Positions 52,128 to 62,500 of a DNA stretch of 64,000 bases are shown piece after piece. The position numbers were made by a program, and so were the translations under genes. The stretch comes from Enoplolaimus lenunculus (lineage: Eukaryota > Nematoda > Enoplea > Enoplida > Thoracostomopsidae), in contig JASANG010001676.1 of assembly GCA_030248215.1 (NCBI GenBank), positions 297,660-361,659 on the forward strand. The letters are read 5' to 3'. The notes under the pieces were generated by a model. That model ran no database searches. It was not told where the DNA came from and saw only the letters and a list, made by a program, of their open reading frames with translations. Each line of letters begins with the position of its first letter. Position 1 is the stretch's first letter.

Positions 52128-52327
52128 GGCCAATGTAAAGAACAGGGGCGGAACAGTATTATAACCGTATTCCTAAGCCTAAGCATAAGCCTAAGCATAA
52201 GAATGAAGCATATTCCTAAGCTTAAGCCTAAGTCTATTAAGTTATGCAAAAAAATTGGTATAAAGCTTAAGCTTGCTCTATTGCAGTTCCACAGAAAAAC
52301 GTTCCGCCTCTGATGTTTATATGAGCC
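52128..52327 (+). mobile_element. Telomere-hexamer MITE (family A)
   Basis: It starts GGCCAATGTAAAGAACAGGG and ends CGCCTCTGATGTTTATATGAGCC. CATTTCC lies directly on both sides (7 bases; the overlap of C bases hides the exact end). Two hexamer blocks are inside. Confidence 0.85.
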
Positions 52328-52766
52328 CATTTCCATTGAAACATAATAATGTTCACGTTTATTTTATGATTGCCAGAAAATGGTAACCAAAAACGTAATA
52401 TTAAAAATTCTATTTCCTATTGAGAATATTAGGCAGGAGTGCATAGTCACAATTTCATTTTTGAGATATGAATCAGATTTGAGACGGTTGCTCTTGTCCC
52501 TCCACAGGTTTCAGGACGGGTTTTACGTTGTGGGCCCGAGCCCTGCTGCATCCGTAGCCAAATTTTCATGAATGGCTCGATTTGGTACTGTTTAACTTAG
52601 AATTAAAATCAACAATCAATTTATAGTTAGAACTCAACTGTGAAACTGCAAAACTAACAAAATTACAAAATTTGTGGGCTGGCAATAGTTATGAAACGCA
52701 ATGTTTCCGGTATGCTGTATATGTGCCAATTTTCTGAGGGAGAAAATTGTACGGCAGGGACCTTAC

Positions 52767-52841
52767 CATTTGATCACAAAAAATTTTCTGACGACGGCTT
52801 GCGTACGTCCCTCGTCTGTATCCGCTAGTGCTGATAAATTG
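52767..52841 (-). CDS. Unassigned exon-like segment
   Basis: A good acceptor (TTCGGTTCACAG) and donor (ATG|GTAAGG) bracket about 75 bases reading NLSALADTDEGRTQAVVRKF in the open frame. No family is recognised. It may belong with the frames at 53128-53364 and 56083-56283 on the same strand, but the joins were not established. Confidence 0.22.
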
Positions 52842-53127
52842 CTGTGAACCGAAACAAAAACACTTGAAACCTGATATACTTTAGTACTTATCAAGAAATA
52901 CGTGTACAACTTAGGTAAAGAGTGGCAGACCCCAATGGATGTCATTCTACTTTGAAAGCAACAAAGAACGATGGCTTCTATTCAGGAATAAAGCGAGTCC
53001 AAAGTCAGATAAAAGTATAGAAGGATCAGAATCCCATTAGGAAAGTTTGTTCCCTAAAAAAGTTTACACCCCGCATGTAACTTTTGTATAATTTCCATGA
53101 TGACCCACCTGAAATTGTCTCACCCCC

Positions 53128-53364
53128 TCAATTAAAATGTGTCTTTGGGCCTGCGGTGATGTCAACTTCAGCATTATGTCGATACTCCATGTAAAAGGGA
53201 GTCCAGTTGTTCTGCTGCATCAACCTGGTTAAAAGTGCTTTTATTTGCATGTCTCCAAAAAACTCGTGGGTGGAAACTATTATCTTTGCTTCGTGTGCGT
53301 CCCACGCCAAATTAGGCAAACTAACGACATCGTAGCAATAGAAAACAAAGTTGAAACGTACCAA
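53128..53364 (-). CDS. Unassigned open frame, possible exon
   Basis: A 78-codon minus-strand frame, ending at a TGA, contains AWDAHEAKIIVSTHEFFGDM and WTPFYMEYRHNAEVDI. The composition is protein-like, with a good spread of charged and aromatic residues, unlike most chance frames nearby. The family is not recognised. Its true 5' boundary is uncertain. Confidence 0.28.
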   Translation of the reverse strand: MVRFNFVFYCYDVVSLPNLAWDAHEAKIIVSTHEFFGDMQIKALLTRLMQQNNWTPFYMEYRHNAEVDITAGPKTHFN

Positions 53365-53373
53365 AAAATTCTG

Positions 53374-53810
53374 TTGTAAAGATACACGGGCGGAACGTTT
53401 TTCTGCGGGTCTGTAATTGAGTAAAGCTTAGCTTTATTTGTTTTGGTTAGGATTACGCTTAGGCTTAAGCTTAGGCTTAGACTTAGGCTAAGACACAGGC
53501 GTAAGCTTAGGCTTAAGCTTAGACTTAGACTTTAGGCTTAGACTTAGACGTACACTTACACTTAGGCTTATGCTCAATGGCGGATCCATGGGAGACCACC
53601 CCGGCCGTGGGCCCCCCAACAGCATCTCGACAAAAATTCTATAGCAATTTTGTGACAATAGTTCGTGGTTTGTGTATAGGTAAAAAGTAACTTTATTACC
53701 TGTGAAATTTTGCCCCCCCCCCATTTTGAGATCCTGGATCCGCCACTGCAGTTATGCTTAGGAGTATGCTTGGATAGACTACTGTTACGGTTCTGTTCTA
53801 TACATTGGCC
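53374..53810 (-). mobile_element. Family A MITE carrying a nested GGCGGATCC element
   Basis: The outer element runs from GTAAAGATACACGGGCGGAA (left end eroded) to GGTTCTGTTCTATACATTGGCC, with TTAGGC hexamers at 53455-53570. Within it, about 53576-53748, lies CAATGGCGGATCCATGG...CCTGGATCCGCCACTG, a separate element with inverted ends. TTATGCT occurs on both sides of the insert, offset by about three bases on the right. A truncated relative of the insert is at 36560-36690. Confidence 0.75.
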
Positions 53811-55019
53811 TTAACAAAACTTCCGTTAACGGCCAAGGGGGGGAGGTTATAAAACCTAGCGTAGATACAGAGAACGGCATTCAAAGCCAGCGAGACCCAG
53901 AGATATTCAGAATGCATAACCTAGTAAAGCCTTTGCGGCACAGGATACAAAACAAACCTATACTGTACAAGCAGCTTTGTGGCTAACGGTAGAACAAACT
54001 TGTGTAACCCCAGCGTAGCGGCGCACCCGGGAGTATGAGTTGGCGAGGGTCAGTACCGAAACGCGCCGATCAAATATTTGAGTTGAAAATAAAATTGGCC
54101 AATCGTTAATGATTATTTCATAAAGCAGTGCTTCTATTTGTTGGAAATGAAAAAATTCTTGTTGAGGGTGCCTGCCTGTTCGTCCCCTTCTGAGAACGCC
54201 AATGTGCCGGCATGGCTAGTCTGTTTTATGCTATGCCGTGTCCGGACTAACTGGTAAGAGCGGTAGCTTTCAGCTGTTCGTTGGTTGTTGCCGCTGTAGC
54301 TAGATTGCCGATTGGATAATAGAACAAACAGTACAAAACTGGGTTGTGGGGGGATGGCGGGGGTAGAGACAGATAATATGAATTTGGTTTAGGGGTTATG
54401 TTTTTGCAAACTCTAGCCAATTGAAAATCAAGGAGCTAATAAGATTTGAGGACGAGCATGCGACCGTTTTACATCACATTCACAATAAACAGTTTGGGTT
54501 TACTGAATTATAAGATACCAATGCTAATGATGCCTTCATTTCAGTGGTTTGGGGGCTGGAATTTTAATATATGTCCATCGGGGTAGAACCGGTGGGGTAA
54601 AATACTGGAGCCGGAACCGGAGGTCAACAAAACTTGCTCGAGCCTAAGGCACACCTCCTGTTGTTCCCTGCGACAATGTCTATTTGCGAACATTAATGAA
54701 AAGCTGAAACCTTAGTTTCCGCAAACCCAACTATATGCTTTTAGATTTAATCAGCTCCGGGTTTTGGCTTCGGTAATTAGGTTTTGCGGTATCGGCGGCT
54801 ATTTGGCTATACAATTAAATTTCGTCTGGCATACCAGGGTGGGTATATAGAGAGTATTCCCTCTGGTTTGCATGCAAAAGGCATTAGGCAAACTGGGTTA
54901 TTGGCGAATTGGACGAAAACGTAGTGCCTTAAAGCGTACCGGCAGTTATATATCAGAAGAGGTTGACAGTCATTAGCTGTAACAAAAACAATTTATACCG
55001 TTGCTCATATGTAGTAATA
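53811..55019. other. Gene-free stretch
   Basis: 54590-54640 (GGAGCCGGAACCGGAGGTCA) resembles sequence at 19210-19250, so an old repeat is likely. No gene or other structure is recognisable. Confidence 0.35.
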
Positions 55020-55200
55020 TTAACCTTTTCTCGCATGAATATTTTCCATTTCAACTGGGACCAAGATACAATTGATACGCTCAACTTTAGTATGATAGGC
55101 GCTTATTATGACCTATGGACTGTTGAAAATCTTGACGCTTAAGCACCAAGGGGCTGTTATGTCTTGTAGAGATTCTGTGCTTAAACACGCCTGTAATAAC
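55020..55200 (-). repeat. Family G (TTAA) MITE fragment
   Basis: It begins TTAACCTTTTCTCGCATGAATATT and follows the family to about 55200 with decay. The far end is missing. Confidence 0.6.
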
Positions 55201-55240
55201 CATTGAATATTGCGAGTGTTGCTTTTAGATAAATTTCCCC

Positions 55241-55386
55241 TACACTTCAAAAAATGATGAGTCAATTTGACTCTCTCCGAAATAGGCTTTTTGACTCAGG
55301 TGGAGTCGAATTTTGACTCAGTTTATGAAGTCAGGAAAAGCCTATTTCGGAGAGAGTCAGTTTGACTCACCATTTTTCGCAGTGTA
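55241..55386. mobile_element. Mariner-like hairpin MITE, copy 2
   Basis: TA-flanked palindrome of 146 bases with ends CACTTCAAAAAATGATGAGT and ACTCACCATTTTTCGCAGTG. It shares CTCTCCGAAATAGGCTTTT with copy 1 but has a shortened left arm. Confidence 0.85.
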
Positions 55387-55529
55387 TATACATTTGGGTT
55401 TAGGCTCAGGCTTGCTTTAGCTTTAAAAAATGGCTCATCTTAAACCATGGTGAATAGTACAGAGAAACGAGACTCACAGTCAAGTTCGATGCTCGAAAAC
55501 CAAGTTAACCAGGAAATAACTTATTCTCA

Positions 55530-55599
55530 CTCTTAGGCTTAGGCTATGTCTTAGGCATAAGCTTATAATACTGTTCCACCCCTGTTCTTTACACTGGCC
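55530..55599 (-). repeat. Truncated family A MITE
   Basis: Only the hexamer part (TTAGGCTTAGGCTATGTCTT) and the end CCACCCCTGTTCTTTACACTGGCC remain. Confidence 0.65.
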
Positions 55600-56082
55600 C
55601 TTATCTCAAAATGTTGATCAATTTTTGAACACAAACATACGACGATGCACATTTTTCGTAAGAATACACTAAAACAAAGACGAGGAATTTTGTGTGTACA
55701 CTTCCTCCGGGCCCGCATCCGGAGGGTGGCCAGGGGTGGTTCAGCCGCCCCATCCTTGAAAAATTTTGGTTCCCCCTAAAAATATTCTACCTTGCTTGTA
55801 TAAGTCATCGAAACCCCTTGTATGCTCAACATAAAAATGTTTAGCAACCTAGCAAGGTGAGCTGGCAACTTTCTCCCTGCAGTTTTGAGATTTTTCAAAT
55901 TTTGGCTGACCATAGAGTTTGGCACAAGCTTAGGCTTGTGATGAATGCAACCGAAGCAAACGCTAAAACAGATACTATATAGAAACATCAGTGGATATAG
56001 CATATCAACCCACAAGTTTGAGGCCATATCTCATTTAGTGAACCTCGGACTCAGAGGGCCGACAAAGCATTTTGCCTCGATT

Positions 56083-56283
56083 TTAGCGAAAACTGAATTT
56101 GAAATTTAAGACACAAACAAGATAAAAACACCATAATCTGGCTTTAGACTTAAGAGCACTCGTATGTTGTTGTATGCGGGTACTGACAGCTCTCAATGAG
56201 ACAAAGTGGTCATAAAACGTACCGCCATAAGCGAATGATAACTGTATCATTGATGCTAGAAGCAATACCTGTACAGCGTCCAT
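56083..56283 (-). CDS. Possible first exon of a secreted protein, unrecognised
   Basis: ATG 56283 opens 66 codons. The start (MDAVQVLLLASMIQLSFAYG) looks like a cleavable signal peptide, followed by TFYDHFVSLRAVSTRIQQHT. The frame may end as an exon near a GTGTTT at about 56130. Downstream exons were not established. Chance cannot be excluded. Confidence 0.28.
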   Translation of the reverse strand: MDAVQVLLLASMIQLSFAYGGTFYDHFVSLRAVSTRIQQHTSALKSKARLWCFYLVCVLNFKFSFR

Positions 56284-56482
56284 GGGCGAATGAAAAGGGC
56301 ACCATACCGGGTCTAAACTGCCAAGTAGGGATCAAAACCAAGATTTTGTAGTAACATTTTGGCTCTATAATTCCGTTTCGGCGTCTCGTTCACTCCGATG
56401 GCTGTTTTTCTATTATATGTACTTATGTCGCGTCCTTCAAATTTTTAGAAATTCCTGGACCCGGCATTGTGATTGGTTCTAC

Positions 56483-56686
56483 GGCCGATGTAGAACAAGG
56501 GCGGAACAGCATTGTAAGCATGTTCCTAAGCCTAAGCCTAAGCCATAAGCGTAACAACGAGCATATTCCTAAGCCTAAGCCTAAATCTAAGCCTAAAAGC
56601 CAAGCAAAAAATTAGTCTAAAGCTTAAGCGTACTCTTTTCTAGTCCCGCAGAAAAACGTCAAGCGCTTGATCTTAATACATGGGCC
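56483..56686 (+). mobile_element. Telomere-hexamer MITE (family A)
   Basis: It starts GGCCGATGTAGAACAAGGGC and ends TTGATCTTAATACATGGGCC. The flanks are GGTTCTAC and GGTTCTGC (7 of 8). The interior has CCTAAG arrays in two runs. Confidence 0.88.
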
Positions 56687-57577
56687 GGTTCTGCGAACGC
56701 TTTTGACCCCGTTTAAAATTCGGGCTTAGGTTTAAGCTTTGGTTTCTTAGGCATAGCTAACCGGTTTACTGAGCAATATAAGCCTACGCCTTAGCTTGAG
56801 CGTGACAACTATCAAAAATTACGCTCAAAATTGTGGCAGAAAAATTTGCAAAACTGTTTTCACTCAAAATCAAATTTAGAACGAAATTTTAATTATATAA
56901 GCAATAGAGGATGATCTTTTAACGAGAGTGTGCCACTCGCTGGGCGGTGCATGGTACAAAATGTACCATCAGGCGTTGCGTTACGGCTTACCCACCCTTG
57001 TTTTTTTTGGGGGGCGGGGTCGATTTCAGCTTTAATGCACACTATATTGCCTGTTAAGAATATAAACGGAGTATGTACGAACATATGGGAAGCAACGTAT
57101 TTATAATGTTTACTGAAAATGTTGACCTCCCCTCCAAGTAAGAGGGGGTAAACCGAAAGTGCAACGTCGTGCAGCTTAAGCTTACTCTATTGCAGTTCCG
57201 CAGAAAAACGTTTCGTCCCTGATCTTTACATGGGCCACTACAATAAAAGCATTTAGGAGCAGAGCAGCTACACATACGATCAACCTGGCCACAAAGAAAG
57301 TTTGCCAATACTCAAAAGAGGGGGCCGAGAGCATCCCATTACCATTTATTAGATGAAGACACTGACTTATTGAACCGTCGTTAAGGGTTTGCTAATTACT
57401 CCTGACTACGGACCCGAATAAATGGTAGATTCATAAACAAGTTTGGGGGGCGGCGTTTTGTTATCTCTTCCAGCCAGCGTTTGCCCAAATTAAAGCTTAC
57501 TGATACGGTCCTAAAAATTTATTTTCACCTGCAATAAAAAACCAAATGCTATGTTAATTGCATGCGTACCAGACTAC
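56687..57577. other. Gene-free stretch with a truncated family A end
   Basis: 57170-57236 is a 3' fragment of family A (GCTTAAGCTTACTCTATTGC through GATCTTTACATGGGCC). 57000-57020 has a T/G run. The segment near 57470-57500 shares CCAGCGTTTGCCCA with 15970. No gene is seen. Confidence 0.45.
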
Positions 57578-57950
57578 CAGGGTGTAACCGGGTATCGGTT
57601 TGCATTTCAAGTTTAAAAATCTGTATTCGTTTCCTGTTTCAGTTTCCGTCATAAAAATTAACGGGAATTTTGGTTATTCTTTGCGTTCAAAATTAGTTCT
57701 AAATGCTGCCATTGTTCGAAATGAAATAAAAATTGCGAAATTCATCCAAAATCTTAAAAAATTTCGGTTGTATCCGCTATGTTTCGATGATTTAAAAGAA
57801 AGCCCAGTGATTATTTGCCTGCCTCTGTTGTGTTGACAGAAAAATAAAACATCTTTGAAACTTTAAACCTGAATATCCGTTTTTCGTTTCCGTTATTCTG
57901 ATCAATCTCTGTTTCCGTTTCCGTTATTTTTACTATCTGTTTACACCCTG
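57578..57950. mobile_element. hAT-like MITE, CAGGGTGTAA family, copy 2
   Basis: A 373-base element starts CAGGGTGTAACCGGGTATCG and ends CTATCTGTTTACACCCTG. The flanking 8-mers are CAGACTAC and TAGACTAC (7 of 8). The interior parallels 22489-22865, including a GAAATGAAATAAAAATTGC segment. No coding capacity. Confidence 0.88.
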
Positions 57951-58454
57951 TAGACTACTGATAGGGTCCGTGTTATAACGGCCTTCTCAATAAACTTAGT
58001 CGTAAAATCAAACCTAAAGCGTAAACCAAACTCTACTTCTAATCTTACTCTTAACAGCCTAAGCCTCCCAATTCTAAGTTATTTGGTTTCGTTGCCTCCC
58101 GATGGACCGGCGCCTATAATTCGTATGGATGCTAATGGAATATACTATCAAACTACAAGCTTAACCAAACAGCAATAACTAATTACGCTTAATGGACCAG
58201 AACTTTTTTTCGGTTGAACCTAATAATTTGTCACTTTGTAAGCTAAAAAGCTAACATGGTTTCGATAGCCAAAATAATGCCAATATAATCGAAACCTGAC
58301 CAATAATAACAATTTATTAACTTTAAATTCCGTGTTCCTAGGACTCAAATTCGTTTTTGAAGCCCTCCATACAAATTTACTATAATGTGTATTTGGAGCC
58401 AATTATAGTAATAGGTTATTCAATAACAGAAATTTCTTGACGGTTTGCTGCGTG

Positions 58455-58663
58455 GGCCAATGTAAAAACAGGAGTAGGAACAGTATTGTAAACATATTCC
58501 TAAGCCTAAACCTAAGCTTAAGGTTGAGCTTAATCCTATAACGCCTAAGCCTACGCATAAGCCTAATCCAAAGCCAAGCAACAAATTAGTCTATAAAGCT
58601 TAAGCTTACTCTATTCCAGTCCGACATCAAAACGTTCCGCACCTGATCTTTATTACATGGGCC
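58455..58663 (+). mobile_element. Telomere-hexamer MITE (family A)
   Basis: It starts GGCCAATGTAAAAACAGGAG and ends CCTGATCTTTATTACATGGGCC. The flanks are GCTGCGTG and GCTGCGCG (7 of 8). The interior has CCTAAG units in three interrupted blocks. Confidence 0.9.
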
Positions 58664-59046
58664 GCTGCGCGCGATGTATAGTTTAAATAAACTCTTGACA
58701 GAAACGAGCAAGAAACCAAGTACAACTTTAGTAGTAAATCTTATAATACAAAATTTTGGCTTACATTGAGTCATGGCTTATGTCGTTTCCCGTTGGATGT
58801 GAAAATGACGTTTTGGTTAAGACCAGTTGGCCACAAATCGGTTTGGGAAATGGAATAAAAATGGGTATATTCATGAGATTATTGTCGACCCATTGAATCA
58901 AAATATACAAAACACACGCTTTTACTTGAATTATATAGTGAGTTTGTGATTACATATTTGGTAAACAAATTTAACTTATCACTAAATATGAAGTATTTAT
59001 TCCGAAAATCAAAATTCAAAATGTGAAGTTTATGAAAAAAAGTTTA

Positions 59047-59208
59047 GGCCAATGTAAAGAACAAGGGTCGAACAGTATTATAAGCATATTCCTAAGCCTA
59101 AGCCTAAGCCTATGTCTAAGCAAAGCAAAAAATTAATCTAAACCTTAAGCTTGCTATGTTACAGTCCCACAGAAAAACGTTTCTGCCCTGATCTTTTTTA
59201 CATGGGCC
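59047..59208 (+). mobile_element. Telomere-hexamer MITE (family A), exact 8-base duplication
   Basis: It starts GGCCAATGTAAAGAACAAGG and ends CCTGATCTTTTTTACATGGGCC. AAAGTTTA flanks it exactly at 59039-59046 and 59209-59216. The hexamer run is CCTAAGCCTAAGCCTAAGCC. Confidence 0.94.
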
Positions 59209-59372
59209 AAAGTTTACATTAATGTTTTAAATAAAATTTACGGTTATTAACGTTGCTGGATACTACAAGAAAATCTATTTAAATCTGTGATCTTTGAGCC
59301 AAAAATGCAACGCTTGCTGGGTATATTTCATGTTACAAAATTAACTGAATATATTCTAGTTTCTAAACCATC

Positions 59373-59516
59373 GACCCATGTAAAGATCAGGAGCGGAACG
59401 TTTTTCTGCAAGACTACAATAGAATAAGCTTAAACTATAGACTAATTTCTTTGTGCTCAGGCTTAGACTCAGGAATATGCTTTACTGCGGTTACGACTCT
59501 GTTCTTTACAATAGCC
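59373..59516 (-). mobile_element. Telomere-hexamer MITE (family A) in the CYP4 3' flank, exact 8-base duplication
   Basis: Reverse orientation: GACCCATGTAAAGATCAGGA to TCTGTTCTTTACAATAGCC, with AAACCATC exactly at 59365-59372 and 59517-59524. It ends 26 bases before the CYP4 stop codon on the opposite reading, so it probably lies in that gene's 3' UTR and may supply or disturb its polyadenylation site. Confidence 0.93.
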
Positions 59517-59542
59517 AAACCATCAAGAACACTGATTGTGAT

Positions 59543-62500
59543 TTAATAGCGTTTATGTAGCGTAATTAATATTTTTCGATCATAAGGTTTTAACACAACT
59601 TCTGGCACAGGTTTGACTTCTTCAAATGTTTGCAAACTTTTGACCTGATAGGCTGATATTACGGAAGCGACAAGTACTTGAAGTTCCATCAAGGCGAAAC
59701 GTTGACCTAAACAAAGAAACAGACGGATCAGTCTAAATCAGAGATGGGTTTTACCTGCGGGTAAACGCGGGTCGGGTAAAGAATTTTCAGGCGAAAGTAT
59801 ACCCCGAGTAGTGATTTTTATCACACGGGTAAAAAAATTCACAGTTCTTACCTGCTACAAAGTTTTTAGTTTTAAGGTGGAAAACACTACGCTAATGTCT
59901 GTTTTATAGTCCTTACCCACATCCCATTTTGATTTAAATATGCAGTTGAAATTATTAATAAAAAATGTAGAATATACTTAAATTTATACTATACAAGCAT
60001 TTTTCGGTTTCTCAGAAAGCAGCTACTCGATTTGCACAAAAATGGTTCGATTTTGAAAATTTTAGCAAATTTCTGTTTGAAATGATTTATTTTGTGAAGT
60101 TCATGGCCAATACTGAGTTTCGCAAAATGCTAAAATGATGGCAAACGCCTTCTACTGTAGCCTTTGTGGTTTGAATCTTAGCTTGAAATTAGATTTCAAA
60201 TGAAATCGAAAATATTCATTTGAGAAACGTTTCATGGAAAAATTTTGACTCCTATTCATAACGCTTTCTTTGCTTGGCCTACCAAAAAGCAGAATTCAGT
60301 GAAAAATAAAAGAGAAACCATACGTATAAACCCAACTTTTTACAATTTTTTCAGTATAATTTGCTTGCAATTGTGCAAAATAAAGCCTTGGCCCGTACTA
60401 GCAATTTATTGTGTATAGCAACTAATCATCAGTTTGTTAGTAATAGGTTTTCAAACTCACTAACTATTGCAGTTGTTTGAACTCAAAATTGTAATGGGAG
60501 TAGAGCAAATTATATGCGAAAAATGTGCTGAATTTTGAGCCTCAACATTCACTGGTTTGAAAAGTGACAAGACCTGTCAGCAACTGGTAATAGGTGCTAT
60601 ACACATTTAAGAATACGACCTCTTCAAACTTTACCGATACAATTTCGTTGGCCACCTGAAAACACCAAGTACGCAAACGGGTTTCTCGATTCGGTCGCTG
60701 ATTGGGTGTCAGTAGCGACAAAACGGTTTGGGTTAAATTCGAGACAATCGTCACCGTAAATGGCCGGATCAGAATGAGCGACTTTAGGTCCGATCACTAA
60801 GTTACAACCGGCCGGGATTTTGTGGCCTCCTGTAGAAATGTATATTGCAATGAAAATTTAATATAACAAAAAAATAACCTGTGTGCCATAAAGTCTACGC
60901 GATGTGAAAGACAATACGTTCAATGCTCCGTGTAAAAACTAAAAAATTTAAATATATATTTATTTATTTGTTTATTTGTTTGTTTATTTATTTATTTGTT
61001 TAATTTATTTATTTATTTGTTTGTTTATTTATTTATTTGTTTATTTATTTACTTGTTTAATTTATTTATTTATTTGTTTATTTATTTATTTGTTTGTTTA
61101 TTTATTTATTTGTTTAATTTATTTATTTATTTATTTATGTATTTATTTATTTATTTAGCTATTTATTTATTCATTTAATTAATTAATGAATTTATTTATT
61201 TATATACTCAATCTGGCATTGGTTGCAAAATTTACAACGACGCCAATATATTCATCGTAGTAGAACTAAAACGAGTTAATATTAATTTACATACGAAAAT
61301 ACGTAAAATCAGCTAGAACAGTGTTCAGAATACGTATGTGGAGCGTTCCAGATTTAATTATACAGAGTTATCTAAAGTGAAAACATTTTGAGGAACTTGA
61401 AGCTACTTTTTTACCGAGAACAATATCTTCATTGACTTTTCGGCCGAAAAATGCCACTGGCGGATATAAGCGAAGCGATTCTTTTATTGTTGCCTTTAAA
61501 TAAACCAAGTTTTGCAATTGTTCATATGTCGGGCATTTTGTTATCGAGGGCCCTGAAAAAACAATTAAAAGAAAACCTCGGGAGCGATGCGAACGAAAAT
61601 CCAAACGCAAATTTAGTACTAAACCTTAACCGTTTCTCACATGAATATTTTCTATTTCCGCTGAGACCTACTCTTATGCTAGGATTCGAACACCAGTGAC
61701 TGGAGTAGGAGGCGTATATCATCACCACTCAGCTATAGGAGCTTGACGCTCGAGCCCGAGTGGGCTCTCACGTCTTGTGGTGATTTTGTACTATGTATAC
61801 GTGTTGCAATTGTTAAACACGGTGCGATATATATTATTTAACGTATATACACTGCGCTGAGCTGCTTATAGGCAACTCAACATGAGAAGGATTTAATACA
61901 ATGTTTTGGTTCAGACCGGTGTTGGGGCACGATACGTGCGGCCCCGGTATGAATCCGACAGTATTTGTCATCAACTGAAGATTGCTATTGTAATCTTTAA
62001 ACCAGACAGCCAAACTTTTTTTAAAATCTTTGCTACAATTTAAAGTCAAAATCGCAGATACTGAAGTTTTATTGTTTGAAAACTTACAGCTAACATATTT
62101 GCGGGGCTAAAATATTCCGAATGAGGCATAAGCGGCATGGTTCTTCAGCGGTGAGTTCCCAATGCACCTCATCGAGGTTTGCGGGTCCAAATCTGTGGTA
62201 CTTACCAAAAACTGAGCTAATTTCTTCGTAAACTTTGTCTTGAACATTAGCGTGATGACCAAGTAAGTATAAGGTCCATGAAAGACCTGATGACGTTGTA
62301 TCGTGACCCTGAAATATATATAGGTGAATTATGCGTTTGAAAATATGGGCCCACATCGTTAAGAAGTGATTAAACCCTGGCGTTAGATGTTTCACTAACT
62401 TCAAACATAAACGTTTCAACTTCGTCACGAATATCTTGGTCTCGTAGTTGTCGTTCAGTGGTTTGAGCTAAAATTAAGCTGTCTAAAAATGAATAGCGTC

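Noticed and set aside
60976-61178. Two 60-residue plus-strand frames of Phe, Leu, Ile and Tyr
   Set aside because: Translation of a TTTA/TTTG microsatellite inside a CYP4 intron.
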